NCBI GenBank assembly: GCA_028583605.1
Contig: CM053327.1
Coordinates: 26,957,629 to 27,021,628 of the forward strand
From: Dastarcus helophoroides
Taxonomy: Eukaryota; Arthropoda; Insecta; Coleoptera; Bothrideridae
Direction: 5' to 3'
Length of the DNA stretch: 64,000 nucleotides
The translations under genes were made by a program, and so were the position numbers. The notes beneath the pieces were generated by a model that saw only the letters and a program-made list of their open reading frames with translations, searched no databases and had not been told where the DNA came from. Positions 43,160 through 56,340 of this stretch are shown in pieces. Positions within the stretch are counted from its first letter, which is position 1. Every line of letters begins with the position of its first letter.

Positions 43160-46100
43160 CAGGGGTCGGAAAACTTTTAAACCGAAAGAGCCAGCCGCAA
43201 TAAAAAAATTGATTTCGTGAATTTCAAAGAGCCACATTTTTTTATTTCTGATTTTTACATTTTATTTCAAAATTAAATCGTATAAACGAGACAAAATATG
43301 GAACAGAGACTGACTCATATAGTCAAACGAAAATACATTGAGCCCAAAAGACCTTTTATTGCTCAAAATTTAAACCTTTATTTCAAAATTTGCCTTTTTT
43401 TCGCAATTTCGACTTTTTTAACTCTTCTCTATATTAGTCTTCTTTTTTCATATCTATTTTGTTCCTAAAGTTAGACATTTACCCCAAATCTTCCTTTCTT
43501 CTCAAAACTAGACAATTTGTAAAAATGTTTACTTTTTTCTAATTCGACTTACTGGAAGATTAGACTTATTTCTCAAAAATTCATCTTTTGTCGATTTTTT
43601 AATAAAAAAGTGAACATTTGAAGTAATTGAAAATATTAAGTAAAGTTGTTTTTGAAGAGTTCGACCTTATTTTCAAAGTTTTCTTTTTTCAAAATTTAGA
43701 TCTATTCTTAAATTTCACTTTTTTCCAAAATTACATTTTTTCGACTTTGTTCTAAATTGCGGCTTTTTTCTAGAACTTTCTACATAATCTTTAAAATTCG
43801 TCCTATTACCAAATTTCGGCATTTTCCCCAAAATTGACTTTTACTAAGCATTTAAACTTTTATTTATTTTCTACAAATTTGAACTTGTTACGTAAAATTC
43901 GGTTTTTTTTTCCAAAATTTCGACTTTTCAAATTCGATATTTTATTGTTGCGAAACGGCGATTTTTTTGACGAAATTTATCTACATATTTTCAAAATATT
44001 TGACTTAATCTCAAAATTTGTTTTTCTGTGGGAAATTTTGACCTGCAACACTTTCAACGCTTTTCTTGAAATTTCTACATTCTTTTCAAAATGCGTCCTT
44101 TTTCCAAATTTAGCCATTAAACCCAAATATTGACTTTTACAAAACATTTAAACTTTTATGTATTTTCTACAATTTGGACTTGGTTCGAAAAATTCGGTTT
44201 TTTTGAAATTTCAAATTTTAAAATTCGACTTTTTATTGCTTTTGCAAGCTGCAGTTTTTCGGACGAATTCGTGAACTTTCAAAACTGTTTGACGTAATCT
44301 CAAAATTTGATTTTTTTCTTAAAATTTGACCTTCCTCTAAAGTTCAACATTTTTCTCGAAACTGAAAGTTGTATCAACATTGTCTTTTCTTTCGAAATTA
44401 TTTTACCAATTCTGTCAAATTTCGAATTTATCTAAACATTTGGAGTTTTTTTAATTCGTCCTTGTTTCGAAATTTCAAATTTATTCTCAAAATTTAGCTT
44501 TCTCTGGAAAAATGCAAATTTTTTTCTTTTGTTCTGAAAAACTTCGGCTTTTCAGAAGTTCGACGATTTTTTCTAAGCTTTCAATTTTTTTACAATTGCT
44601 CTTTTCGAGATTTTAAAATTTTTTATAAAATTCAAATTGGTCTAAAAATTTCAGGTTTTTAAATTTGTTCTAGGTTTTAATCTGTTGTCAAAATTCGACG
44701 TTTTTTTTTCCTAAAATTTCGCGTTTTTCGGAATTTCTGACAAATTTATATTTTTTGAAATCTCATTTTTTAAAATTCGGATTTCTCCGGAATTGTCAAC
44801 CTTTATTTCAAACGAAATTCATCTACTTTCAAATCTTCTTCTTCACTGAAAAACTTCGACATTTTTAAAGATCGACAATTTTCTTTAAGGTTCCAGTTAA
44901 TTTTTACAATTTCTCGTTTCGAAATTTTACTATTTTTCACAAAATTTAAATTTGTTTAAAAATTTTAGGTTTTAAATTTGTTCTAGATTTCAATTCATTG
45001 TCGAAATTCGACGTTTTTTTTTAATTTGATCTTTTTTGAGAATTTTTGACAAATTTATTTTTTTCAAAATATCTTTTTTTGAAAATTAAGTATTTTCTGG
45101 AAATTTCAACTTTTACTTCGAACTAAATTCATCTATTTTCAAATCTCAAAAGTAATTTTGTTTCTTGAAATTTGACTTTCTCTGGGAAATTTTGACCTTC
45201 TTTTAAAATTCAATACTTTTCTCGAAATTGAAAGTTTTATCAACATTTTCTTTTCTTTCGAAATTGTTTTACCAATTTTCTCAAAATTCGATTTATCTAA
45301 AAATTTGTAGTTTTTTTTTTAATTCGTCTTGTTCTCGAAATTTTAATTGAAAACTTCAACGTCTGAAAAAGTTTGACAATTTTTTTTAAACTTTTAATTT
45401 ATTAAAATTTCTTTTTTCGAAATTTGACAATTTTTCGCAAAATTTAATTTGTCTAAACTTGTCAGGATCTTAAATTTGTTCTGCGAATTTTGAATTTATT
45501 CTTAAAATTAGTCTCTTCAAAAATTTTGCTTTTTTTGAGAACTTTTGACGAATTCATTTTTTTCGAAATCTCTTTTTTTGCAAAATAAAGCTTTTTCTTG
45601 AAATTTCAACTTTTATTTCAAACGAAATTCATCTATTTTTAAATCTCAAATTTTGATTTTTTTATTAAAGTTTGACTTTCTCTGGGAAATTTTGACCTTC
45701 TCTTAAAATTCAGAACTTTTCTCGAAACTGGAGGTTTTATCGACATTTTCTATTCTTTCGAAATTATCTTACCAATTTTCTCAAAATTCGAACTTATCGG
45801 AAAATTTGGATTTTTTTAAATCGTCTTTGTCTCGAAATTGCAAATTTTTTTCTCAAAAGTTAAATTTCTCCCGAAAATTGCAAATTTTTTGTTAAAATTT
45901 TAAGCTTTTCTCAAAATTTTGACTTTTTCCTTCAATTTTTTTCTAAAATTTGATTTTCTTCTTCTTCTCTGAAAAACTTGGACATTTTTAAAGTTTGGCA
46001 AATTTTATTAAGCTTCCAGTTTATTTTTACAAGCTCTTTTTTTGATATTTTACAGTTATTAAAAAAATTTTAATTTGTCTAAAAATTTCAGGTTTTCAAT

Positions 46101-46850
46101 TTATTCTGGGTCTCAATCTATTGTCAAAAGCCGACATTTTTTTCTAAAATTTTACTTTTTTTGAGATCTTTTGATGGATTCATCTTTTTCAACATTTTTT
46201 CCTTTTTCTCAATTTTTTCGAAATCTCGTTTTGTCAATTTTTTCGAGATCTATTTTTCTTAATTCTTCGAAATCTCTTTTTCTTAATTTTTTCGAAGTCT
46301 CTTTTTTCTCAATTTTTTCGAAAGCTCTTCCTTTTACTCAAAATCCAGCTTTTTCTTGAAATTTCAGCTTTTATTTCGAATTTTAATATTTGCTGTTTCT
46401 GTAAATTTAGATTTTTTTTTTCACAATTTCACAAAAGAAATTCAACTTTTTTTCACGAAATTTTAAGGTTGTAGAAAATTTACAAATAAAAAAGTAAAAT
46501 CATGGGAAAAATATTTTTTAGAAATTTCGACTCTCCAAATTGGTCTTTTTCTAGAAATTTCAAAATTCATGTGTTTTTTTCAAAATGTTAATATAAATTA
46601 ATCAAAAATGTTGGAAAAATACTTCTTAGAAATTATAATTTTTTTTGTCAAAATTTAAGCAAAATGTGAAAATTGTTAACGATTTTTGGAAAATTCGACT
46701 TCAGTAGGTCACTTGTTTAATGAGTAATCATTTTCTGCGTGTCTGTCCACTCTAGCTTTTATTTATTTATTTTTTAGGGGAATTTAAAGAGCCGCCATTG
46801 TCTTTTATAGAGCCGCATGCGGCTTGCGAGCCGCGGTTTGTCGACCCCTG
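43160..46850. mobile_element. 3.7-kb non-autonomous hAT transposon filled with TTCGA array
   Basis: Left end caggggtcggaaaac (43160) and right end gtttgtcgacccctg (46850) form inverted termini. The flanks carry gtctagca (43152-43159) and atctagca (46851-46858), an 8-bp target duplication with one mismatch, as hAT elements make. Subterminal gagcc/gagccgc words cluster at both ends (about 43188-43235, 46788-46835). The interior, about 43370-46730, is a T-rich TTCGA array, not a transposase gene. So a hAT end pair has mobilised, or been filled by, an expanding satellite. Confidence 0.88.
43370..46730. repeat. T-rich array inside the hAT element, 300-500-bp units
   Basis: aacgaaattcatctactttc or near copies lie at 44811, 45121 and 45621 (spacings 310 and 500), and acatttaaacttttatttat-type words near 43848 and 44145 are about 297 apart. 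The frames 43834-44133 and 46171-46359 are composition artefacts. Confidence 0.8.
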
Positions 46851-46858
46851 ATCTAGCA

Positions 46859-47188
46859 GTTGCTCTAAGTGAACGGGTTTGATATTTTTTAAAACTGAAA
46901 ACATTAGAAAACTAAGTATTACAATCAGTAACATATAATCATAAAATTCCCTTTTTTTTAAAGTGAAAACTTCTTTGGAAGCGTTAGGCGATTTTTGGTA
47001 GGTGAAAACCTTACGGGTTCGCTTAACAAACATGGGAATGTTGAAAGCATATCCATAGCTATGAATGTGACATGTAGTATAAATAACGTAAGAAACTAGT
47101 CTAACGATTTTAAATTATTCATTCGTAAATTTTAATTGTTAGGAATATATAATTTACTTGAGAATTTAAAAAAGCTTTTTCCTGCATT
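46859..47188. other. Stretch without a gene, contains a SINE-end-like block
   Basis: aaagtgaaaacttctttgga near 46961 is the complement of the block that ends the SINE-like repeats at 22.7 and 26.3 kb. The minus frame 46767-47033 runs across the hAT end and is not supported. Confidence 0.35.
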
Positions 47189-47404
47189 CAAAGCACTGCG
47201 AATAGGATGCGGAAACAAGGATAGAATGGCGAAGCGCCTTCTTTAACAAGGATAGGTTGTATTTTTTGGGGGAAATTCCGGTAACGAGTTCCATAGCTTG
47301 GAAGTTCTATAGAAAAAAGAGTCTTCATAGACAGGAGTCCTCAGTGTGTTAAGCTGGACCGCACATGAATTTGTTGTCTCTGATTGTATGCCTCAAAAAC
47401 CTTG
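47189..47404 (-). pseudogene. LINE-C fragment
   Basis: Minus-strand match to the C-terminal part and 3' end of LINE-C (complement of caaagcactgcgaataggat near 47189, ttggaagttctatagaaaaa near 47300, aagctggaccgcaca near 47351). About 216 bases; the sequence after the last coding block differs from the two copies at 6.5 and 7.3 kb. Third LINE-C copy in the window, with no target duplication identified. Confidence 0.85.
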
Positions 47405-49560
47405 CCATGATTGTGTAAATTTTTTATTTTGATTTTCAGCAGATTAAAATATTTAATCTGTTATCCTTAAAAATGTATAAAGCATCATGTCTTGACTGTT
47501 ACATCAAAAAACATACATTAAATTCTGAATTATCCCTTTGTCCCTTATCCCGGTCGATTTCCCTGATCTAATGCGTTATCATTTGTCAGAGCAACACGTA
47601 GATATACACAACAGGGACTCGGATGAAGCGGGGGCTATTATTCACCATATAGGGCGACGTTAACAAACCATCAGCATCCACAATAAAAGAGGAGGATGGC
47701 GGCTGATATCTCTCCCCGCCTTAACCGATTTATTAGAGGAGTGCCTTGGCTTGTAACGCTCTATCACACTTTGGAGTGAAATTGAGGCAATCATCTGGGT
47801 AACGCAGGACTATTAGGCGCTCGTTTCGGCCCAGAAATAGACGTCTTTTGAAGGCCCTCGACACGTGAAGGAAATCCGAATTGTTTGTTGATGTAATTTC
47901 ACCAAGCATATGAAATTGTAATTGACTTTTTCGTTCCGACTTTTAGGGTTGTCTTCATCCTGAATTTCAAGTATTTTGAAAAAGTCAAATTATGATGCTT
48001 TTACTGAGTGTACCAGAAGCTATAAATAATTTCAAATTAGTTTTTAGCAAAAAAGAAAATCAATACCTTACACGTAGAAATCCGGAGTATTCGAAACTGG
48101 GACTGTGAAGTTAGATAAAGCAAATAAGCCCATAATACCGATGCCTGCAAATACCCTCCCCAAATTATATTTTAGTTAAGAAGCTTAACAAAAAGGTATG
48201 ACAAACGTGGGAACTTTATTAGAATAAATTCAATAAAACTGGACCAACATTTTTTGACAAAATTCCGGAAACATCGCTTTTGATTTAAAATTGGGCACAT
48301 TTTAGAGTAGTTTTGTATTTTGTTCCTCCACGTGGAAGGGGCAAGAAATGATCCTGAATTTTTTTCAATTTAATTGGTATGTTTTGCTGAAAAGGCTCAA
48401 AAGTATTACAACTCACAATATGGTTTTGCAATTATCCAAAAGCATTTCCATATTTTACGGATTCTTTATTGGCGGAATGTATCTGCAAAATGCAACCCCC
48501 GCGATACTTTGTGTCTTATAATCTTAATTTGTTCAGGTTATTTTTGACGTTGCTCTGCAAGCTTTTGTAGCTTTTTACTTTGGGGCCCTTTAAGAGCACC
48601 TCTTTGTAAACGCTGTTTACTTTTATCTTTCTAATGAATACAGAACCTGCACTTCAATAAACGAAGTTTAGTCACGTTGATTTAGTAGAAAGAGGCGCCC
48701 TAATTTTCCCTAAGAGATTAGTTTAGTGGGGCGAGCTTGTAAGCTTATTGAGGCTTTGATTTGACATGAAACAAACTTTGTTTCATTACTTAATATCCCT
48801 TAATCAAAAACAGCTTTTATACAATTTGAGATAAAAATTTCAAAAAAAATTGTTTTGAGCATTGGAACGTTTTTACATAAAATCACACGCAGTTTAACCT
48901 TGCAGAAGCTGAAAAATATTTCCCTTTGAATAAATATTCATTCGTCCGTTAAGGTTGGATTTTATGTGTGTTTTGTTTGATGAAAAAAGTTTCGGGGATT
49001 CTGCACCTTCTCGCTTTTATATACAATATCAATCTCGTAAAATGTGATTTGTAGTCGCATATATCTTCAGACTTCGTGGCACGCGTTGTTTCGATACGAA
49101 TATTAAAAGTGACATGGTTATCCATTTTGTTTTTGCGACAATCGAAGGAAATTCGTAAAGATGAACTGACAGATGGAAGTTACAGTTTTTTTTTTACATT
49201 TACAAGTTTGGTGGCACATAAATTTAGGGTGTCCCAGTTTTCCGGAATTATGTCCTTGTTTTAACTTTTTTTCCCGCTGTCCCAACAAATTCCTTTTAGA
49301 AGGTTGCATATCAAGGTTTCATAAACCTCTCGATATTAATAGGCGAGCAAAAGGTCATATTTTTTCGTCAAAATGAGTATCTACTGATTTTTAGTAACTA
49401 AATGTTATGCATTCAAGGAAATGTAGTTTTATTCAAATTTCATTTAATAACGAAATAAATAAACAAATAACTATTGTATTGCAACAAATTGTGAAACATT
49501 GGACTAGGTATTCATATTGGATTAGAAATTTTGTGTTTAGATTAGGGATTTTCCTAAACT
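47405..49560. other. Complex island, no recognisable gene
   Basis: 47560-47900 is conspicuously complex and less AT-rich (ggaggatggcggctgatatc near 47692). The overlapping frames around 49076-49376 on both strands lack domains. Candidate host regulatory or intronic DNA. Confidence 0.45.
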
Positions 49561-52500
49561 TTAAAATCAGTTTTTTTTTTGAAAATTTTGAATTTATTCC
49601 TAAATTGGGCTCGTTCTAAAAATTTCGACTTTTTCGAAAAATTCTACGAAAATTTCAATTAGACTGCTTTTGAGATTTATTTTTTTTAATTTGAATTTTT
49701 CATCAGATTCGCCTTTTTCTTTGGAAATTTCCGCTATTTTTCGGAAGCACTTATTTCAAAATTTCCGTTGTTTTCCTATAAGTTCGTTTCTTCTAGAGAA
49801 TTTCCAATATTTTCAATTATTTTTCGTAACCAGACTAATTTCGAAATTTTAAGTTTTTTCCTCTTTCGAAGTTTCGGCATTTTTTTCAAAGATCGGTTTT
49901 TTCTGAAATTTCGGATTTTTTTTTAATCTATCTTTTATCCCAAAGATTATTATTCTTAAGACAGGAAATTTTCTGAAAATTTATAAATTTTGAACGTTTT
50001 CTTAAGGTTTGACCATTCCTTGAAAATTTCTCAAAATCAGATATTTACGTTTCTGCAAATGACAATTTTTTTTTTAGAAATTCGCCTTTTTTATCGAAAT
50101 TTCGATCTTTTTCTCGAAATTTCTCGAATTACTAGAAATATTTTATTTGCTTATGTAATTCGTCGATCTATTTCTAATAAATTAGGTGGAGTTAGTGACC
50201 ATGATCATTCCTTGAAAATTTCTCAAAATCAGATATTTACGTTTTCTGCAAATGACAATTTTTTCTTCGAAATTCGCCTTTTTATCGAAATTTCGATCTT
50301 TTCCTCAAAATTTCTCGAATTACTAGAAATATTTTATTTGCTTATGCAATTCGTCGATCTATTTCTAATAAATTAGGTGGAGTTAGTGACCATGATCGTG
50401 ACCAATTTCGAATTTTTGTTCAGAATTTACTTTTGTTTCTAGAAATGTCAATTTTTCCTCGAAATTACATTTCCGTTCTTTTTTAGAATTTCGACGTTTT
50501 TGTCAAAATCCATTCTTTTTTTGAATTTCGACGATTCTCTCAGAAATCAATACTCTGTGTTTCTAGAAATCTCATTTTCTTCGACATTCGCCTTTTTCTC
50601 AAAATTTCAATTTTTTGTTAAAAATTCATCTTTACGAGAATTATACTTTTCTCTCAAAATTCGTCTTTTTTCTTAAAATTCTTTTTTCTCGGAGTTTCGA
50701 CTAATTTTTCAAATTTTGTTTTTCTTTTTTAATTTCAACTTCGTTCGCAAAATTCGACTTTTTGTTTCTTAAAATTGACTTTCCCTAGAAATGTTTCTTA
50801 AAGTTTCACTTAATTTTCATTATTCCATTATTTCCTTAATCATGGGCTTTTTTCTAAAAAATTGGATCTTCTAGAATTTGAATTTCCAGAAATTTTGATT
50901 GAGTATTACAGTTTGGCTTTTTCCCTAAATTTTGATTTTTATCTCAAATTTCGATATTTAACATGTACTTTTTTCTTGACATTTATATTTTTTTCAAAGG
51001 TTGACCTTTTTCCTTAAAATTAGAAAGAAAAGAGAAATTAAACTTTTCCTACAGTTTGAATTTTCCTTAAAATTAGTCTTTTTCTACATTTTGACTAATC
51101 TCAAAATTCATTTTTTTGTCGAAATTGCAATCTTTTTCTCGAAATTTCTTGAATTTCTCGAAATTTCTCGAATTTCTTGCAATTCTTTTTTTTTTTTTTT
51201 TCCTACGATCAATTCCTAATAAATTAGGAGTTGTTACCCATCTTTTTCTCGAAATTTCAATTTTTTTTTCAAAACTTATTTTTGTTTTTGGAAACTTAAA
51301 TATTTCCTCGAAATTTTGACATTTTTGCCAAAATCCCTTCTATTTTCGAAATTCGACTTTCCCTCAGTTTACTAACGACTTTATTAGCAAAATTCAACTT
51401 TTTTCTTCAATGAAATTTTCTTTGAAAAATTTTAAATTTTTTTTTCGGTTTTTTAGTTATTTTTTACAAACCTCGACTGACTTTTCAAAATGTCGTATTT
51501 TTTTGGAAGTCACATTATTACTCTTAACACAGGACATTTTCTGAAAATTTATACTTTCTAAAATCTGCATTTTCAAGAATTTTGAACGTTTTCTTATTAT
51601 TTGACCCTTTGTTGAAATTTTGATATTTATTTCAAAATTAGATATTTACTTTTTCTGCAAATAACAATTTTTTCATCTAAATTCGTCTTTTTTTCAAAAT
51701 TTCGATCTTTTCCTCGAAATATTTCATTTGCTTATGCAATTCTAGGATCAATTCCTAATCAATTAGGAATTATTGACCTTTTTTCTCGAAATTTCGATTT
51801 TTTTTTCAGAATTTATTTTTGTTTTTTGAAATTTACATTTTTATCAAAATCTTTATTTTTCGAATTTCGACATTCTCTCAAAATCAGATACTTTGTGTTT
51901 TGGAAATCTTATCTTTTTCTTCTACATTCGCCTCTTTCTCAAACTTCGATTTTTTTGTTCAAAATCCATCTGTACGAGAATTATCCTTATTTCTCGAAAT
52001 TCGTCTTTTGTCTCAAAATTTGTTTTTTCTTGGACTTTCGACTAATTTTTTTCAAATTTTGCTTTTCTTTTTTAATTTTGGCTTTCTTCGCAAAATTCGA
52101 CTTTTTTTTTAAATTGACTTTCCCTAAAAATGTTCCTTGAACGCCTTTTTTCATGATTCAATTATTTTCTTAATATTGGGCCTTTTTCTGAAAAATTGGA
52201 TGTTTTAGAATTTGAATTTCCAGAAATTTTGATTGAGTCTTAAAGTTTGGCTTTTGCTGGTTTTGATTTTTATCTCAAATTTCGATATTTAATATGTTTA
52301 GAAATTTTTACGTTTTCCTTGAAATTTATCTTTTTCTCCAAATTTTGACCTTTTTCCTTAAAATTAGAAACAAGAGAGAAATTCAAATTTTTCTAAAATT
52401 CGAATTTTACTTAAAATTAGTCTCGCTACGTTTTGACTTTATTCTCAAAATTCGTCTTTTTTTCGAAATTTCAATCTTTTTGTCAAAACTTCTAAAATTT

Positions 52501-53200
52501 CTCAAAATTCCTTATTTGCTTATGTAATTCTACGATCAATTCATAATAAATTAGGAGGAGTTGTTGCCATCTTTTCCTCGAAATTTCGAATTTTTTTTCA
52601 GATTTTATTACCGTTTTTAGAAATTTAAATATTTCCTCAAAATTTTGACATTTTTGAGAAAATCCGTTCTTTTTTAGAATTTCGACTTTCTCTCAAAATG
52701 AGAGAGTGTTTTTGGAAATCTCACCTTTTTCCTCGACATTCGAGTTTTTCTCAAAATTTCGATTATTTTATTCAAAATTCATCTTTACAAGAATTATCCT
52801 TTTCTCTCGAAATTCGTCTTTTTTCTTAAAATTCGCTTTTTTCTCGGACTTTCGACTAATTTTTTCAAATTTTGTTTATCTTTTTTAATTTCGACTTTAT
52901 TCGCAAAATTCGATTTTTTTCTTAAAATTGACTTTTCTCTAGAAATGTTTCTTGAAGTTTCGCCTTTTTTTTATAATTCCATTATTATTATTGGGCCTTT
53001 TTCTGAAAAATTGAGCCTTTTACAATTTGAATTTCTTAATATTTTTTCTTAATATTCGTCTCTTTCCGAAAGATGACTGTTCACAAATTTTAAGATGTCT
53101 CAAAATTCGCCTTATTTTCGAAATTTCGTCTTTTACCACAAAATGGGGTATTTTATGTTGCTGGAAGTGTCGGCTCTTTCCTCGAAATTGGCTTTTCCTT
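49561..53200. repeat. T-rich TTCGA array with a recurrent attaggag landmark
   Basis: T-rich on the + strand. The landmark cgatc(a/t)atttctaataaatta or near copy recurs at about 50164, 50355, 51206, 51747 and 52532, in each case after cttatg(c/t)aattc or tcttgcaattc. Frames such as 49990-50376 and 51826-52140 are Phe/Leu-rich artefacts. The complement of one unit reappears at 57899-58228. Confidence 0.82.
50011..50395. repeat. 191-bp direct duplication
   Basis: attccttgaaaatttctcaa starts at 50015 and 50206 and the following 180 bases match at almost every position, ending in gtggagttagtgaccatgat both times. A recent local duplication. Confidence 0.92.
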
Positions 53201-53394
53201 TTATAGACTAATGAACAAAGTTTTATTTTACATGAAGAAAGCAACCTATAAAATAATAAAATTTCAAAGAATGTGTTATTTTTATTAAAGTACAAATAAA
53301 CACATTTTTAAATCAAAATTTGTTATTGGTTATATGTACTGAGAATTTATAATTTAATGTTAAATTTTAACTATCGATTTCTCAATAATTGGAT
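53201..53394. other. AT-rich stretch, nothing recognised
   Basis: AT-rich sequence between the array and the SINE-like repeat. The minus frame 53020-53295 runs from the array and is not supported. Confidence 0.4.
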
Positions 53395-53585
53395 TTTGGA
53401 GTTGGTTCTATTCCGCAAAAAGTCTTCCATTTGGGGTTTGAGTCCCTGCATTTGTGTGGAAAACCAAATTGGCGTGCTGGTGAGGAGAGTTGGTGACGCT
53501 AAACCATAAGCGTTGAGTGAAACACTCAACCCCATAAGTTTGGTTGCCTTAAGAAGTGCCTAAAAAAGGTTTCCACTTCAAAAAA
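53395..53585 (+). repeat. SINE-like repeat, diverged copy
   Basis: Begins ggttctattccgc (as after the tRNA-like head at 26.2 kb), has a B-box-like ggtttgagtcc near 53437, then ggtgacgctaaaccataagc (near 53501), which matches gatgacgcgtaaccataagt at 22.66 kb, and ends tgcctaaaaaaggtttccac. Order and words fit the same family, with low identity. Confidence 0.4.
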
Positions 53586-55431
53586 TATATTCAAAATGCA
53601 CTATGCGGAAAAATACATATCTAAAACAGTTCAGTTTTTGTTGTGAAGCTGCTTTTCCAGAAGCAAATATTTAGGTATCTGATTTTCCTCAGGATGGAAG
53701 TTCAAAGTATTTAAATTGGGAACAACAAGTAACACTTTACTAATTACTTGTTGCCCTCAATTTAAATCACCTTTATAACTCTACGTTTACGAAGATGTAA
53801 AAAGGAAATGTAATGCAGTTATGTGAGTGGATTACGATGGCAAAAAGGGCGGTAAACCTCCAATGTCACATGTAGTTTGTGGACCTAATCGTGCGTTAAT
53901 ATTATCGATCAAATTACAAGCTCGATCGCTTTGGATGGGTTGCCCTTCGTGCCTTCGTTCTCGATTTACATTGAGGTCAGGTTCATAGACTACAGCAATG
54001 TTAAGGCTTCGATCATGTAAACTGCCATTCCAGACCCAATATATCCGAATTCTGCAAAATTACTGAAGCCTTTTTTCGCCGCTTAATGTGATACAGAGCC
54101 CGGTTTCAAAATTCGATCTGACATGAGCGTAGTCATAAGGGAATTCTTGCAGTCAAGCGAACATTTATATTTAGTTAGGAAATTTTGGAAATTACGTCCT
54201 ATTTTGTCATCAATTTTTCAAAATAAATATTGCTTTTCCTTAAATCCTGGATACGCTCGTGGTATAGAAAATCCCGAGCATTTTTGTTCCTACGACCTGT
54301 TACCCCACAAGTAAAATATATTGGAGTTACCCGTTCTATTTATTGCTTGTTCTAAGCTCGGAGCCTAACACAATGTCATCCAATTCAAACAATGGGACCC
54401 CGTTTATCTCTAAGAATTCAGGCGGACCTTTGAAGAGGGATAATATTCGTTTCCTGCTGCGTGACGATATACGCTTGTTCGATAGTTGAAAGTCGAGTTG
54501 GGAAATTGGATTCAGAATTGTCGGATTTGGTATTGTGCAAGAGTCAGCGACAGTGGCAGGCACTATTGGCCATTACGCCCTTTGTGCCAGGTAAATCTCC
54601 ACTCTCACGCATTTTCCCCCATCGTCTACATAAACTCCTTAAGTTCTCCCCATTCGCTCTTCCTACATACGATAAGCCTGTTTACACAACAGCTCGTGTT
54701 ACACGCATCGAGGGTCTTTTTCGATAAGAGAACGATTTTTCATTTCGCTAACATTACACTTATTCCCCTTTCCACCTGTAAAGCTCGTAAAATTCAAAGT
54801 GCACTACTTTGTGTTCGAAATCTCATTACAATGCAGTTGAAACAGTCTGAAGTGTCCGCCATTATGCACGAAATGTGCTACTTCAAACTTTTATATCATC
54901 TTTCCGAATGATGCACCAATTTCCAGCGAGGGAACTCTATGCAGGATATGAGATTTTCTCCTCTTCCTTTTTGCATACTTCGCTTGTTCCGCATTCCTGG
55001 TGTGGAGCGCGTGCAGACGGAATTAAAGGCAAGAATGGCAGATATGTCGGGAAATATGCTGCACCTCAGTTTCGACTTTCAATAATTAAACCATCCGAGG
55101 AGTGCAAAAAATTCAATCTATTTCGCAATTCGACGCCCATTCCATAAACACTCGAAACAGAAATTAAGGAATATACAAAAAGCCCCAAATTTTTCAAAAG
55201 GGTGTATCTCGAAATAATATGGCCATAGAGAAAAATAGAAAAAGCAGATTAAAGCCCCAAATTCTGAAGTTTAAATTTTCTAACTTCGGCAATTTTTGAC
55301 TAGGCATCATTGGTAGATTTTTTTCCCCAAATTTTTCTATATCTTTAAAAAGGTTCACAGCTTTCAATATATTCCTATTATTCTTCCAGTGATTCTATCA
55401 TAAAGTCCTAGATAATTTAATTATCTTTAAT
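53586..55431. other. Complex island, no recognisable gene
   Basis: Mixed-composition sequence, richest between 53830 and 55150. Overlapping frames 54461-54727, 54486-54911 and 54875-55147 (plus) and 54336-54563 (minus) have more balanced amino-acid content than the arrays but no domain, and they conflict with one another. A short direct repeat, aaagccccaaatt, occurs at about 55179 and 55251. Confidence 0.4.
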
Positions 55432-55562
55432 TTTGGAGGAACTGAATGGTCCTTGGTTATCCTCAATGATAGCTTGGGTATCGAAACGTGTTGGAGCAAC
55501 CTTTGTTGTGTTTTTTAATCTTTTTTGGTTTTAGGGAACAATATTTTTATTTCAATTTTTAA
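55432..55562 (+). repeat. Hammerhead-like repeat joined to an inverted tail
   Basis: 55432-55467 is the complement of the family's 3' end (ggtccttggttatcctcaa), fused to a plus-strand unit from tgatagcttgggtatcgaaa (55468) through agcaacctttgttgtgtttt to about 55562. The CUGAAGA core is lost at the fusion. It is a truncated version of the inverted pairs at 27.2 and 31.9 kb. Confidence 0.75.
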
Positions 55563-56340
55563 TTTGAATGGTTTCCTACCTCTGCACGATAATATATCGC
55601 TGAATTATCGTCGTTCAAAACAAGACATAATTTCTGAATTTGGTAATTAATAACTCTAAAAAAAACTAATCATACAGAGAATATGAGCAGGGTTTTGAAA
55701 ACTGCAAAGCTTTCTACGAATTCTAGTTATTTGTTTTTGACAAAAAAATGTTTAGCAGGAGAAAGTTACTTGACTAAAAAAGAAGTACATAAAACAGTAC
55801 ATAGACTAAGGAAATTGATTGCCATTTTTCAACCTCAAAAGATCCTAAAGAAACCCTGAAAATTGTGCTATTATTTTATTTCATTGAGTTAGGAATGATT
55901 AAATTATTTTTATTTTTGCTAACTTTTTATTGTTTTATTTATGTTGGAATTTTTTTATCAATAGTCCAAGGGCAATGTTTCTGAATTTTTTATTAAACGA
56001 AACTATTATTCTCTGTTTTCCTGCACTTTTTTCTGAGGATTTGTTCATTTTTTTTTCTTTACGTTCGTGTTGGGTCGCAAACAGAAAACCTAGAAGCAAA
56101 GAACAAATGCGTACATCTGTTTGTTTAATGGTTGTTAGCGATCCCTCTTCTATTTTAAGTAGATTGAGGCTGACAAGTCTCTTCTGGAACAACTAAATTT
56201 AAGTATATTCCTGCCTATTACATACTGAAGTCATGCACCTTAATAGCATCTTTATTGCACAAAATAAATACTTAATGATGACGTCTACAACTTCCGCTCT
56301 GACATTTGTTCAATTAAGCGCAGTAGTAATAATATTCCTG
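55563..56340. other. AT-rich stretch, no recognisable gene
   Basis: Two opposite frames cover 55930-56196 on both strands; neither has a domain and both cannot be real. Nothing else recognised. Confidence 0.4.

Noticed and set aside
54336..55147. Cluster of overlapping frames on both strands that might be exons
   Set aside because: Frames conflict, no domain, no consistent splice sites; treated as complex non-coding island.
55930..56196. Frames of 85-88 codons on both strands over the same bases
   Set aside because: Mutually exclusive, no domain; lies in AT-rich DNA.
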